Shown piece after piece: positions 23,176-33,481 of a stretch of 64,000 bases of DNA. The notes under the pieces are model-generated. The model was not told the DNA's origin. It was given only the letters and a program-made list of their open reading frames with translations, and ran no database searches. A program made the position numbers and the translations under genes. Each line of letters begins with the position of its first letter. Position 1 is the first letter of the stretch. Source of the stretch: Diphasiastrum complanatum (Eukaryota > Streptophyta > Lycopodiopsida > Lycopodiales > Lycopodiaceae); the NCBI GenBank assembly GCA_029204225.1, contig CM055092.1:75502032-75566031 (forward strand). Reading direction: 5' to 3'.

Positions 23176-24172
23176 CTACTCGTCGTCGTCGTGACGTCCA
23201 GTTTGCATGAACACAAGCAAACAAACTACATTAATATTTAATGCTTGATCATATTAAATTAAATAAAATTGACGTCATGATACAAACCACATTAGTATGA
23301 ATACAAAAACTAGTACTTACATTTGGAGGATGACCCTCGCTCTTTAGTTTGTCGACTAATGCATCGTACAATTCCCTGTACGCATATTCATATTTCTCCT
23401 TAGTTGGCAGACGTCCATAGTCCGCCAACTATCCATGCATTCAATTTAAGTTGAAATTAATTTAGGGCTACGTTGAAGCAGCTAGTCACAATGCATATTA
23501 AAAAATAAAAGCATTTGAAATCAAAGATAAACTATAAGAGTAGTGTAAGTTCACTTACCATGCTTGCTTGCAATCTTGCCTTTTCGCTCGAGCCCAACCT
23601 AGAATTGCCTATCCCATGCATCCTAGCGGCCGCAACATTTTTCTGAATCTTGTATTTATCTGGTGTTCGTTCATCCGCTTTTACACGATTCCAATCATTT
23701 CTTGAACACCCGGAGGGCTTGGATTGTCCGTCCCTATAAGCTTGTCGTGCCATATCACGACGATGCCTAATCCATAAGCTCATATGATTATGAATTTCCT
23801 TCTCTTGGAATTCCTCTTCTTGTTGGAATTCGTCACGAAGGGTACCATTAATCTGTCATTTATCGGCGGCAAGTTGTTCGAACCATTTACTAAATAATCT
23901 GTCGCCAAAATGGCGTTAGCATAAAGAATAGAGTCGGTCCAAAACCACCCTCCCTTTTTTATTGGCAATTATATTGCCTTGAGGATCCATGTCATAATAA
24001 GGATTTGTGGATGACTCTTCGGTGGGGGCGGGAGCCGCGGCCGCTTGTGAGAGACCACCCTCATCTTGGCTAAGCATACTTTGCAGTTGTGTTTTCTGCT
24101 CAGGAGTTAATGATTTATATAAATTTTTTACAAAGTCTCTCGAGCTTTCACCACTGCCTGACCCCGACATGA
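23176..24172 (-). pseudogene. Second Transposase_24-like gene, inside the inverted repeat
   Basis: It starts at ATG 24172 (MSGSGSGESSRDFVKNLYKS) with LTPEQKTQLQSMLSQDEGG and an alanine/proline linker. A frame change near 23950 leads into NAILATDYLVNGSNNLPP. Another frame gives EKEIHNHMSLWIRHRRDMAR, SGCSRNDWNRVKADERTPDK and an ARMHGIGNSRLGSSEKARLQ stretch (about 23840-23560). A later exon (about 23425-23335) gives LPTKEKYEYAYRELYDALVD before a GTAAGT donor. A short acidic tail ends at TAG 23178-23176. The PTKEKYEYAY exon closely matches PTKEEYKYAY of the plus-strand gene at 7.1-9.0 kb, so both belong to one family. Confidence 0.6.
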
Positions 24173-24844
24173 TTACTACATTCATAAACATACAATACAT
24201 TACAATAAACCCTAATATATTGAAACGAAGTAGAAAAGAAAATCGATTACAGAACTTTAATGCATATTGGAGTGGGACTTTCATACATGTGTTAACAAAA
24301 GAAGAGAGATATGCGTGTAGAGCTTGAGACTGCACCAAGATGCAAAAGAATCATATAAGCCACAATGTATAAGTAGTACTATCTAAAAATTAAAACATTA
24401 GAATCATACAATAATTTTATGTTATTTGTGTTTTGTGCATATATGCAGTTTATCACAACGAGATGAATTACATTCAGATCAGTCTAGCGATGAAGACACT
24501 ACTCAAGTTAACAGGGTAAGTAATAAACATGCATGTTTTCTTGTTTATAAAAACTTTGTTATTATAAGTTAAAATATTGTGCTAAAGTGACATGTACTTG
24601 ATTTTTGTTTCTCGTAGAAAAATTATTTTCAAAATAAAATATGGTGCACATGCGTCAAGTGTGATGGGCAAAAGATGCGTGAAAGACGCATTGTTGAAAA
24701 TCATTTGTAAAAGTTTGGACGAAAAAAAAGAAAGTCAACCATTGAATTTGGAAGATGTTAAGGTTTGTTAATTTTATATGATTGTTTTATATTTTAATCT
24801 TCCACACTTTAGTCCCTATGACAGGGATATAATGCACTTTAGAA
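24173..24844. other. Upstream part of the second Transposase_24-like gene
   Basis: AT-rich sequence between the gene start and the right arm of the inverted repeat. I see no further coding block that I can support. Confidence 0.4.
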
Positions 24845-25075
24845 ATTGAAGAAGAACTAGTGATAAACGATGGTTGGTGCATAGGCAGCATGTAGCAACA
24901 AAGGTTCTTTATCATGCATGCTCCATGGATATACCTTCAATGGCGAGTTGTCACACGATTCTATCGTGCCGATAACTTGCGATGGCCAGAAGAAGACGCT
25001 ATCGAAGTTCAATGGCCAGAAGAAGACGCTATGATCGAAGTGGTATGGTGAGGTGGGTTGTTGATCACGTGCAGG
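24845..25075 (-). repeat. Right arm of long inverted repeat
   Basis: This is the reverse complement of 21838-22080. It carries an internal duplication of the segment with gcgtcttcttctggccat, which occurs twice here and once in the left arm. The left arm has an extra block in the gctacg...gctgcacc region that is missing here. The outer border lies near 25075, where cacgtgatcaacaaccc (read on the minus strand) corresponds to cacgtcaacaaccc on the left. Confidence 0.9.
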
Positions 25076-25582
25076 ACTAGATTTTTCCACATCCACGTTC
25101 TGCCAAATTTAATTGGTGCCTTGTAGCAGGATTTGAAAGATAAACTACATATTGCCTCAGCCGTGTTGTACACAATCTCAAGGAGCCTTGAAAGCTCCTT
25201 ATTATGGCTCTTGGACAATCGTGTGAATTTTTTCAGCTGTTATAGCCGTGTGGAAAACGTGCAGTTGCAAAGTCGTAGTTGATCTGCTCCTGGAGAATAC
25301 CGCTAGGCATCTAACTCTCCTTCAGGTGTATATAATATCACTTTATAGAAACGTGTTCCAAGGACTACTTTAACAACAACCATGGCATTAGCAAAACACG
25401 TCAGGATAAATATACAAGGCTGCTCAAATCTGGGGTCATGATCCTGAACACCGATATATGGCTAATTAATCCTCTCGATAGATTATGTATATAGCTCTTA
25501 ATCTGACTCATATGAATCTTGCAACTTCAGTACTAACTAAACTGGAATCCGTAGCTCTGCATGGCGCTGTGAGTCTATTGAA
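25076..25582. other. Intergenic region upstream of the lactone oxidase gene
   Basis: A minus-strand frame (about 25218-25080) reads HNKELSRLLEIVYNTAEAIC. It looks protein-like but is not recognised. The copia reverse transcriptase interrupted at 21835 does not resume here, so sequence was lost on this side or the copia was truncated earlier. The rest probably holds the promoter of the gene at 25583. Confidence 0.45.
25329..25336 (+). promoter_or_regulatory. Possible TATA box of the lactone oxidase gene
   Basis: tatataat lies about 250 bases before the ATG at 25583. Other AT-rich candidates (for example tatgtatatag near 25485) lie closer, so the choice is uncertain. Confidence 0.25.
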
Positions 25583-27513
25583 ATGAATTCCAAGCGTATC
25601 TCAATTTTGCTCACCCACCTGGGACTATGGATCCTTCCCTTGTTGCAAGTCGCTCATACAGCACCGCCTCCTCCTGTAGAATGCCTTAGCACTAGTGGAT
25701 ATGGCTGTACAGTCTCAAGCACCTATGGTGTGTGGCCAGATCGAAGCACTTGCAAGGTAGCAAAGGTGCTGTATCCAACCACCGAGCAAGAGCTCGTCGC
25801 CGCTGTTGCAGACGGAGTCAAAAACCATACGAAGATCAAAGTGGTGAGCAAATACTCACACAGTATACCGAAGTTGGTTTGCCCGGGAGGCGACGAGGGG
25901 ATGCTGATCAGCACGAGGGATTATGCTAGGACCATTGCTGTGAATACCTCCAGCTTGACTGCTACAGTGGACAGCGGAGTAGAGCTCCGAGAGCTCGTTG
26001 ATGGAATCGCCGCGCATGGGATGGCGCTGCCTCACTCGCCATACTGGGATGGCGTTTCAGTGGGTGGGCTTTTGAGCACGGGAGCACACGGAAGCTCACT
26101 GTGGGGAAGAGGCAGCGCAGTGCATGAATACGTGATCGGGATGAGGCTAGTCATTCCAGCATCTCCGGAAGAGGGATTTGCCAAGATTATAGAGCTAGTT
26201 GAGGGCGATGAGGACCTGAACGCTGCGAAAGTGTCGTTTGGGGTGCTGGGCGTCATCTCTCAGGTGACCTTGACCCTGCAGCCTTTGTTTAAGCGCTCGG
26301 TGACAAACAACTTCACCTCGGATGATGGTCTAGAGGATAACATCGCTCCCTTCGGACTTCAGAACGAATTTGGCGATGTCCTGTGGTATCCATCAATGGG
26401 CAAGGCTATCTATCGAGTGGATAATCGTGCAGTGAACACCACACGGGGAGATGGCGTTAATGATTTCATCGGGTTCAGGCAAACTAGTTCGGTTTTTGCG
26501 GAACTACGGCGATCAGCTGGTATAATTTACTAGCTATTTAGTCGGTCCTTGTTCTTGCTATTGAATCATGCTTTTCAGATCAATTTTCGTATCGGCAAGC
26601 AGCTCGTGCTAATTTGTTCTTGTTCGAAATAACAGAAGAAGTATCCGAGGAGACAATGAATGCTGACCTCAAATGCAAACTTGCAGAAGCACAAGTAGCG
26701 CTATTCGTTGAATTAGGCGCTGGCCTTAAAAACAATGATTTTGTCTTCACTGGTTACCCCGTGATTGGATATCAGAATCTTATACAAACGGCTGGAAACT
26801 GCCAGAACGCTCCGGATGAGAATCCACCGGAGCTGGTATGTGCCTGGGATCCCCGAGTCAAAGGACTCTTCTTTCATCAGACGGCAGTGTCGATCTCTAT
26901 CTCACAAATATCCAGCTTCATTAGTGATGTGAAAAAGCTTCGAGATGCCGATCCAAGCAGCCTTTGTGGAGTAGATCTTTACTCCGGATTCTTCATGCGT
27001 TATGTCAAGAAATCAACTGCCTATCTGGGAAAAACAGAAGATGTGGTGGATATCGATATCACATATTACCGTTCCGATAAAGCTACTACTCCGAGGCTGA
27101 ACGAGGATGTGCTTGAGGAGATAGAGCAAATGGCATTGTTCAAATACAAAGGCCTGCCGCACTGGGGCAAAAACAGAAACCTGGGTTTTGAAAATGTAAC
27201 CAGCAAGTATCCAGATCTGCCCAAGTTTCTGGATGTGAGAAGACGCTTCGATCCACAAGCATTATTCTCAAGTGAGTGGTCAGACGCAGTTCTGGGCATT
27301 GTTCCTGAAGGAGTGTCCATCTTGAAAGACAATTGTGCATTGGAAGGTCTATGCATATGTTCAGAAGATCGCCATTGTGCTCCCGATAGTGGTTACTTCT
27401 GCAAGCCGGGCCATGTGTTCAGGGATGCACGTGTGTGTCGTTATAATGCATCATTGTCAGAACCTCTTACTGGAGATAGGCGTTGCGGATCTGACTTGCA
27501 GAGTCAGATGTGA
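25583..27513 (+). CDS. L-gulonolactone oxidase-like FAD enzyme, intact, two exons
   Basis: Members of this family oxidise L-gulono-1,4-lactone or related aldonolactones, using FAD, in ascorbate-related metabolism. Exon 1 runs 25583-26519. The 116-base intron 26520-26635 is GT-AG in phase 1. Exon 2 runs 26636-27513. The product is 604 residues, near the usual size of plant members. Residues 1-25 form a hydrophobic signal-peptide-like start, suggesting secretion. The FAD-binding domain includes YPTTEQELVAAV (64-75), YSHSIPKLVCPGG (91-103, with a His where some relatives bind FAD covalently) and VGGLLSTGAHGSSLWGRG (160-177). HWGKN (488-492) is the conserved HWxK-type motif of the ALO domain. A cysteine-rich C-terminal tail (CALEGLCICSEDRHC...) is typical of plant forms. 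No frame lesion is seen. The exact substrate is not determined by sequence. Confidence 0.93.
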
Positions 27514-28252
27514 ATATGATCTAGAATTTGCAAGAAGGAAAGATAAAGATTATATGATAAGCTCACAGCCTCTTTAAAACAAACTTACTATATAGTGTCG
27601 CTCAAGAACCTTTAACTTACTTGCCACCCTATACAGTGCAGCTTGATCAGTGTTGCTATTTCTTTTATTCTATTTCTCTAACTTATAATATGGTCAATCT
27701 TTTGATCACTAGCTAGTGGATGTTGTCTATAATCATTGTAATCTACGATAATCGATTGATGTGTCATTATCTAATTTGAATGGTGTACTGATTGGATTTA
27801 AATTCTCTCTCTCTCTCTCTCCCCTTTGAGAACCATCTTATGCCTGACCTGCAAATTACTTGTTGGGAGAAACAAAGAATACGATCACAGATGAATTACG
27901 AAGCAATGACAGATTGGAATGAGATGTTCTACCTATCAGATTTGAGCCCACAATTTAGTTTGGCCTCTACTTGATCCCGACTTTGAAATCGTAAGGATTT
28001 GTTCAGTTGATTACGTAGCCAAACACAAAACACTTTGGATGATGTTTTTGAGGAAAACAATAGACATTCATAGGAATCAATATGAGAGTAGCATAGCATA
28101 AAATAAGAAATCATAAAAGCATAAATTCATAGATGGCAATAAAACAATAAGATTACATTCAAAAAGTAGCAATGTACGAATCAGCATGAAATGATGATGA
28201 GCACAAAACAATAGCGGTGATAATTGTGTGCCCAAATGCTAATTCTAATGTG
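27514..28252. other. Downstream intergenic region
   Basis: No gene is recognised. It includes a short CT tract (about 27803-27820) and AT-rich sequence that probably holds the 3' untranslated region of the lactone oxidase gene. The right part (28040-28250) may be the remaining end of the minus-strand LTR that follows. Confidence 0.45.
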
Positions 28253-28757
28253 ACAATAGCTACGATGACATGAATATCATACGGTCGCCTTTACGCTTAC
28301 TCTCTGTCTTAAATGAGCAAAAAATGTGCTGCATCAAAGTGTGCTTGCATCTATATGTTGCATCAAGTGCATTATTTGCATCATCTCTCTTTTATAGACA
28401 TAAATCTTATTACAAGGAATGAGTAAAAGAATGATTTAGTTCCTAATGCCAATTGTAAGCCTTGTTGTAGTTATATGCCAATGTCTGCCAAGTTGTCCAC
28501 ATGATCCTCGTTAGAAATGCCATCTTTGGGTGGTTGCTCATAGCTCGTAATATGTTCGTAATGCCTTGTAACAGATTTTCTTAAGGTCTCATCATGCCTC
28601 ATAAGAGGAAACCTTACGGGTTTCTTACGTCTTTCTAATGGGCAGTGACTTTGTTCTTTTGACAAAGTTCCAAGCTTTCATTTCATAAGCTTGCGCTCTG
28701 ACCGCATGAATGGAACTAAATTAACTTATTGGATTTAGAGAGAAAAGGAAAATCCAA
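28253..28757 (-). mobile_element. LTR-like fragment of a minus-strand copia remnant
   Basis: The minus strand begins with ttaagggtgttggattttcc, a short purine-rich tract followed by TGTTGGAT, which resembles the polypurine tract and LTR start seen at 54367-54379. The region 28253-28634 is the inverted partner of 17912-18243. The far LTR end is not identified. Confidence 0.6.
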
Positions 28758-29830
28758 CACCCTTAATCTGGATCTTCAGATTTAATGATGCACAAAATCT
28801 GCTGTGTGCATCTATGCTCAGCGCCTTCATAAATTGCGTTAGATAGTACAAGCTCACCTCTTCGTAAACCATATTCAATTTCAATGTGCGTACTCTCTAA
28901 ATAAATCTAGGGTTGGTCGAAATGGTAATGGCACTCTGATTGTCATAAAAGTCGATTGTCGAAACATGTTGTTGCAAACAAATGTCTGATAGCAGATTTC
29001 TCAACCATAAATGCTCTGACTTCATAGATGATAGAGCTATTGAGCTTTGCTTATGACTGTTCCATGAAATAGGACCGGTGTAAAGGAAGAATGGAAATCC
29101 ATATGTGAAATTTATGATTATTTACATCTCCCGCCTAGCTTGCATCTGGATATCCATTGTAAATGTGGAGTTTGCCGACTACTCTGTAATAGATGAGTTG
29201 GTCCATCATAGCTCAAATGTAACTCATGAATCATATGAGAGCCTTTCAATGTGTAACACCCAGATTCATTGGTGAGTGAGCTATTTGATAATTCATCAAA
29301 TTAAAACTGATGAACATATTACGAATATATCTCTTTTGAGGGTTGTAAATTAGCCTCTGCTCTCTATCTTCATGGATTCAAGTTATGAGACAGTGATGAT
29401 AACGTAATCTCTATCCATTGTAGACTGTCCAATCCTTGGCTCTGTTGCTATAGAGTAGCAACGTCTTCTTCTGATTTGCCTTTCGTAAGTTGTTCATCTA
29501 TAGAAATTTTTGAGCCTAATGCTGGAATTGTTGTAATAGCAGGAGTAACTAAAGATTCATCTAGAATTATGCTCCTGTCTTTCAAGTCGATGAACTGATC
29601 CTCAATAAAATTGACATCTTGGCTGAAGGTGTCAGGATCATACATCTTGTAGGTTTTGTCAAAAGAAGCGTAATCAATAAAGATGGCCTTGATGTTGTGA
29701 GATTTCAGCTCTTGACTAGTCTCTTTCGAGATTGGCACGTAAGCAGTGCATCCAAACACTATGAGGTTTTTCAATAAAATTTGGAGTGTGCCCAAACTTC
29801 GTAAGGCGTTTTACTTTAGAGGCCTTTAGT
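28758..29830 (-). pseudogene. Ty1/copia integrase to RNase H remnant, minus strand
   Basis: The frame 29795-29448 reads VFGCTAYVPISKETSQELKS and IKAIFIDYASFDKTYKMYDP, which is the region after the copia integrase core. Further along the strand, broken frames give QKRYIRNMFISFNLMNYQIA, then LHIYNGYPDASWAGDVNNHK, and a DNQSAI-type segment. These match parts of the element at 53.4-54.3 kb, including a collapsed stretch where about 60 codons between SPM and GVTH are lost. Many stops show that the copy is dead. Confidence 0.75.
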
Positions 29831-30191
29831 CGAATGTCTATTCAGAAGGTAGGCTGCAATGGATACATCTTCATCCCAAAAGCATTTATGTAGTGATGTG
29901 TGAGCAAGCATGTTGTTAGAAGATTCTCATAAATATTCTTCTAACAGATAATTTAAGTAAAGATTCTTCTAACAATGATATCATGCTGCCAAACTACGCC
30001 AACATTGACGAACAACCCAAAAGGAATTCCAGAATTCAGATCCATCGGGAAAGCCAATATCAGAAGGTCAACAAGAGTGCAGACCGGCCAACGAGCGAAG
30101 ACCAAGCCTAGCATCTCCTCAACAAATTTTATGACAATGAGAATAAAAGCATGGCCGAGTCGACTCAAGAGTTAGATCTATCAATAATGTA
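29831..30191. other. Repeat-derived stretch, coding origin unclear
   Basis: A plus-strand frame (29975-30175) contains GIPEFRSIGKANIRRSTRVQ. The RRSTR element is common in the spacer before copia reverse transcriptase, but no neighbouring domains support this. A repeated ttcttctaac motif occurs near 29920-29970. Confidence 0.4.
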
Positions 30192-30193
30192 AT

Positions 30194-30302
30194 GTCAGAC
30201 ACCCTCAATTGGTGCACTGTATTCACAAGCCAAAGATGTGAGAAATAGAGATAGATCTAAAATACTGATGGGCCAAAATAAGAAAGGACCCCGAGTAGTA
30301 TT
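30194..30302 (+). repeat. 105-bp repeat shared with 60822-60930
   Basis: It begins tgtcagacac and shares about 105 bp with the second copy, with about seven differences by eye. One frame is open in both copies and reads SIGALYSQAKD..NRDRSKIL. It could be a coding fragment of a repeat family, or the start of an LTR, since TGTCAGACAC is a plausible LTR start. Confidence 0.75.
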
Positions 30303-30869
30303 TGACTTAGAGTTTGACTTTTCAAAGTTATATTAGTATAAAAGCATTTGAATAAACACTTTTGGAAAGTGTGGGAATTCATATTACATGAGTTTTAGTA
30401 GATTCAAATTTTAGTAGAGACATTGAATCTAGTCACAATAATAGTAGGGTTTTCTATTATGGAGGGAAACCAAGTTTAAATTTGGGTTTGGACCAATTAT
30501 AAAAGGATGTAACTCATGGGAAGGGATACAATTCTCTCTCTCTTATCTCATCCATGCTTATACATGGTTCTCTTGGGTTCTACTATCCATTGGTGCACTA
30601 TATTTGTGATATCTTGCAATTTTGTCTGTAGAATATTCATCAAAAGCTATTTTCAGATCCACATGTGTGAAATATAGTAGCTTAATGTTAATTTATGGAA
30701 AGAAATTTTATTTTTGTTTTGGTTCATGTTTGATTAAGATCTATTAGAGTTTGCATCTCATTCTTAGTGTAGATGCTGATTTTTCTACATTGGCAAGATT
30801 GGTGAATTGTTTGTTGATCATTTAGTAGGTTTGGATCTTAATAGATCTGAAACTCTCACACATAACACC
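30303..30869. other. AT-rich stretch, possibly LTR-derived
   Basis: Contains agtataaaagc (about 30331) and attataaaagg (about 30498), which are TATA-like, and a ctctctctctt run. No coding frame is supported and no primer-binding site was found at its end. Confidence 0.35.
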
Positions 30870-31529
30870 TTACCGAGTGTAGTATACCATCTCCTTTAAG
30901 TTGATAGACATACATCGGTAACAAATGCCCCTTAGAATCTTCCACAAAATAAGTTGGTAGGCTATTATGGTCTTCTTTGGAGTTCGAGACATGCAAGATG
31001 ATATGACCAAAACTTCCACCTTGCCATTGGTTGTTAAAGGAACTCGTGATTTAGATGGATCCATATGACAGCCACCCCTTTGGTGAGCTCCTTGTCAGCT
31101 TGATTCTTCTTTGAACCCTTGAACTCTTGTATTGGGCTGTTGGACCTTCTGCTCTGCATTTTGTCTTTGTAGGAAGCACGGATTCTTGATTGGACATCTT
31201 GTACTTGGATGATCTCCAAATTAATATGTATATTTTTTCTTCTCAAGAAACTTGATTGTGCGAGCATAGGCTTGCTGACAATTAGAACTTGAAGTACTTG
31301 GCTCTTGGTCACTTGTTGCACCTGATCCACTTGCCTCTGCTCCATTTAGTTGCCTTCCATGGGGTTCCATTCTTGCTTGTGTTGATGACTCTTGTTCCAC
31401 TGATTCCCCATCTGATGATTCATCAATGTGATAGGAAAAATTCATCGTCTCATGGAAGATATGCAATTCCATCATGGCAGCATCCTTACAAAGTTGTCCA
31501 AGTGAAACATAGGATGCTAAATCTGCCAT
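30870..31529 (-). pseudogene. Unrecognised decayed reading frame
   Basis: Overlapping minus-strand frames (31529-31221, 31345-31034, 31064-30870) together look like an old coding region. It starts MADLASYVSLGQLCKDAAMM, has an acidic serine-rich stretch (HIDESSDGESVEQESSTQ) and a serine/glutamine linker, then basic segments. Frame changes occur near 31230 and 31060. I do not recognise the family; a retroelement gag or spacer is possible from context. Confidence 0.4.
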
Positions 31530-31892
31530 ACCAAGGTCTTAAATGATGATCAGAGGGCTGGCAAGAGTTCTCTTTGGTGAGAGATGGTCTGCCAAAGGTT
31601 AGATGGTTGTTAGGCACTTTTGAGGGATGGGAACGTTTCCTGGACTAGTTACTGACTCTACTAACCTTTGCCTACTTCATAGATACTCTAGAACAGTGTT
31701 TTATGACTATTTTGAGCTCGGTGAAGGTTCTTGATGCACTGGCGATTCCATACCTCCAACCAAGGTATAGTCACTTGCCTGGACATATAGGGGTCACTGA
31801 AGTACTACTAGGTACATAGGTACGTAACATAGTCAAATGTGGACCAAAGTCAAATGGCGGGCCAAAGTGCAATGTGGCCATGGTTAGGTGCA
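31530..31892. other. Left flank of copia element 2
   Basis: No gene is recognised. It ends in the target-site sequence GCGCT at 31893-31897. Confidence 0.5.
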
Positions 31893-31897
31893 GCGCT

Positions 31898-32170
31898 AGT
31901 TAGAATTAAAGTAGAATCATTGTGTTACTGTACTGTGGTCCTATCAGTGGATAAGGATCAATTGGCCTCGCAACGAGGAAAGTCAACAGGACACGCGTCC
32001 CACCAACGGCAACCTGGGTCATGCATGGGTTGCCTGAGTGAACAACTATATGTACAGTGTAACTTCATTTTGAGAAATACAGTTGCTATGTGAGCTTGTT
32101 GTGGAGAGTGTTTTCTATCTGTGTTACTATGTAGCATGATCTGTGTTCCTGTGCAAAGAAAATTCTAAGT
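31898..32170 (+). repeat. 5' LTR of copia element 2
   Basis: This 273-bp LTR begins AGTTAGAATT and ends AATTCTAAGT, placed by the target duplication on the left and the primer-binding site on the right. These ends form an imperfect inverted repeat but are not the usual TG...CA. If the target duplication were GCGCTA, the LTR would start one base later at GTTAG. Confidence 0.88.
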
Positions 32171-32183
32171 TGGTATCAGAGCC
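32171..32183 (+). promoter_or_regulatory. Primer-binding site of copia element 2
   Basis: tggtatcagagcc directly follows the 5' LTR and is the complement of the 3' end of the plant initiator-methionine tRNA. Confidence 0.9.
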
Positions 32184-33481
32184 GTACAGGGAGTGTACAC
32201 AGTACAGCATCGCCGTTGAAGAGAGCTTCGGGAGAATTGTCTTTTGAGAGTTCGGGGTTTACGACGGGTTGAAGACGGAAAGAGAAGCACTGATGCACGA
32301 TTTCTAGTTTATAGAGGCTTGCTAAGCTCAACAGAGGGATTATTAGCCTGTGCATAGCATCATACAGAAAAAAATTTGGTGAAAAATTGACAATTTTGAA
32401 GCCAGTTGAAAATTAAAACCGGGCTTGGGGTTACGGTTTTTATACATAACTGGTGATTTCTTTGCTATTTGTGCACCGTTTTGGATTTCGTAAGGACAGG
32501 AAGGAAGCTAATCACATTGTCAACCAGCCATGGAGAGATTCTGAGGTTTATGTCAAAGATTTGTGTCCAGACATTTAACCTAGCAGATTTGCGGTAAAAA
32601 GAGAAAAAAAGTCACTTTGTCAAGTTGAGCTAAAATCACCGTTTCTCCACGGAATTTCTTGAGTGAACACTCTACAATCTTGGAATCAATAGGGCAACCC
32701 TGCTCTAGGCCTCAGATCATGCTCAAATCGATCCACAGGCGAGTTAGATCAAGCAATTTTGAGTGTGGGGAGGCGCGGCCGCAAACAGGGAGGCCACGGA
32801 CTGTTCGCGCGCCCAACGCGATGGATAATGAAGTGTCTCAAAGGCCATAGCGACTGTAGGAGTGCGGTTCAATGCCCAGAGGCAGTTTGGACCTTTGGAT
32901 GAGGTGTCAAATGCATCGATAGTCCAGAACTTGTGATGGGAGAGAAACTTGGACCACAAGATTTGGTTCAGCCATTGGATGGGCTTTGAACAGGGCCCTG
33001 AAAAAGTGAAGTGCATTCTGGCCTTCAACCTCATTAAAAATTTTCATACTGAAAGTTGAGTTGGGTCCCTTCACAAGTGAAGAGTGAAGTTTCTTCAAGG
33101 TGAAGAAACAGTTCAAAAACTAGAAAAGTCCCTATTTTTGGGTCCTTTGCCCGTTTTGACCCAAACGAAAGGCTATAACCTCCAAAGAAGGGCACCCGGA
33201 CTGTACCTGCAAGTACAGGACAACAAAACAGAGTGATTGCAGTGGAGAAAGTGTTCAGAGTACGCCAGAAGTGATTTCACCATTCCACTGGGCACGTTGT
33301 TGGGAGTTGACGACTGAGTGCATTTCGGAAGGCGACGCCGATTTGGCTTTCAAATTGGTGGAAAAGCGGCGAGTGGCCTGGTAAAGGAAAAAGTGCAGGT
33401 CATTATTTTCAACTTCTGACATCAATGTTGGCCTCGGCATAATGTTCTTAGCCTAAGGCAGAAGTTTCAAGCAGTTTTGCA
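32184..33481 (+). other. Long untranslated leader of copia element 2
   Basis: About 1.3 kb separates the primer-binding site from the gag start. No conserved coding signal is visible; open frames such as 32659-32850 are short and unrecognised. Copia leaders are usually much shorter, so this may hold an old insertion or an extended packaging and regulatory leader. Confidence 0.6.

Noticed and set aside
25009-25218. 69-codon minus-strand frame as the continued copia protein
   Set aside because: Its right half is the inverted-repeat arm, and the left half does not resemble copia reverse transcriptase or RNase H.
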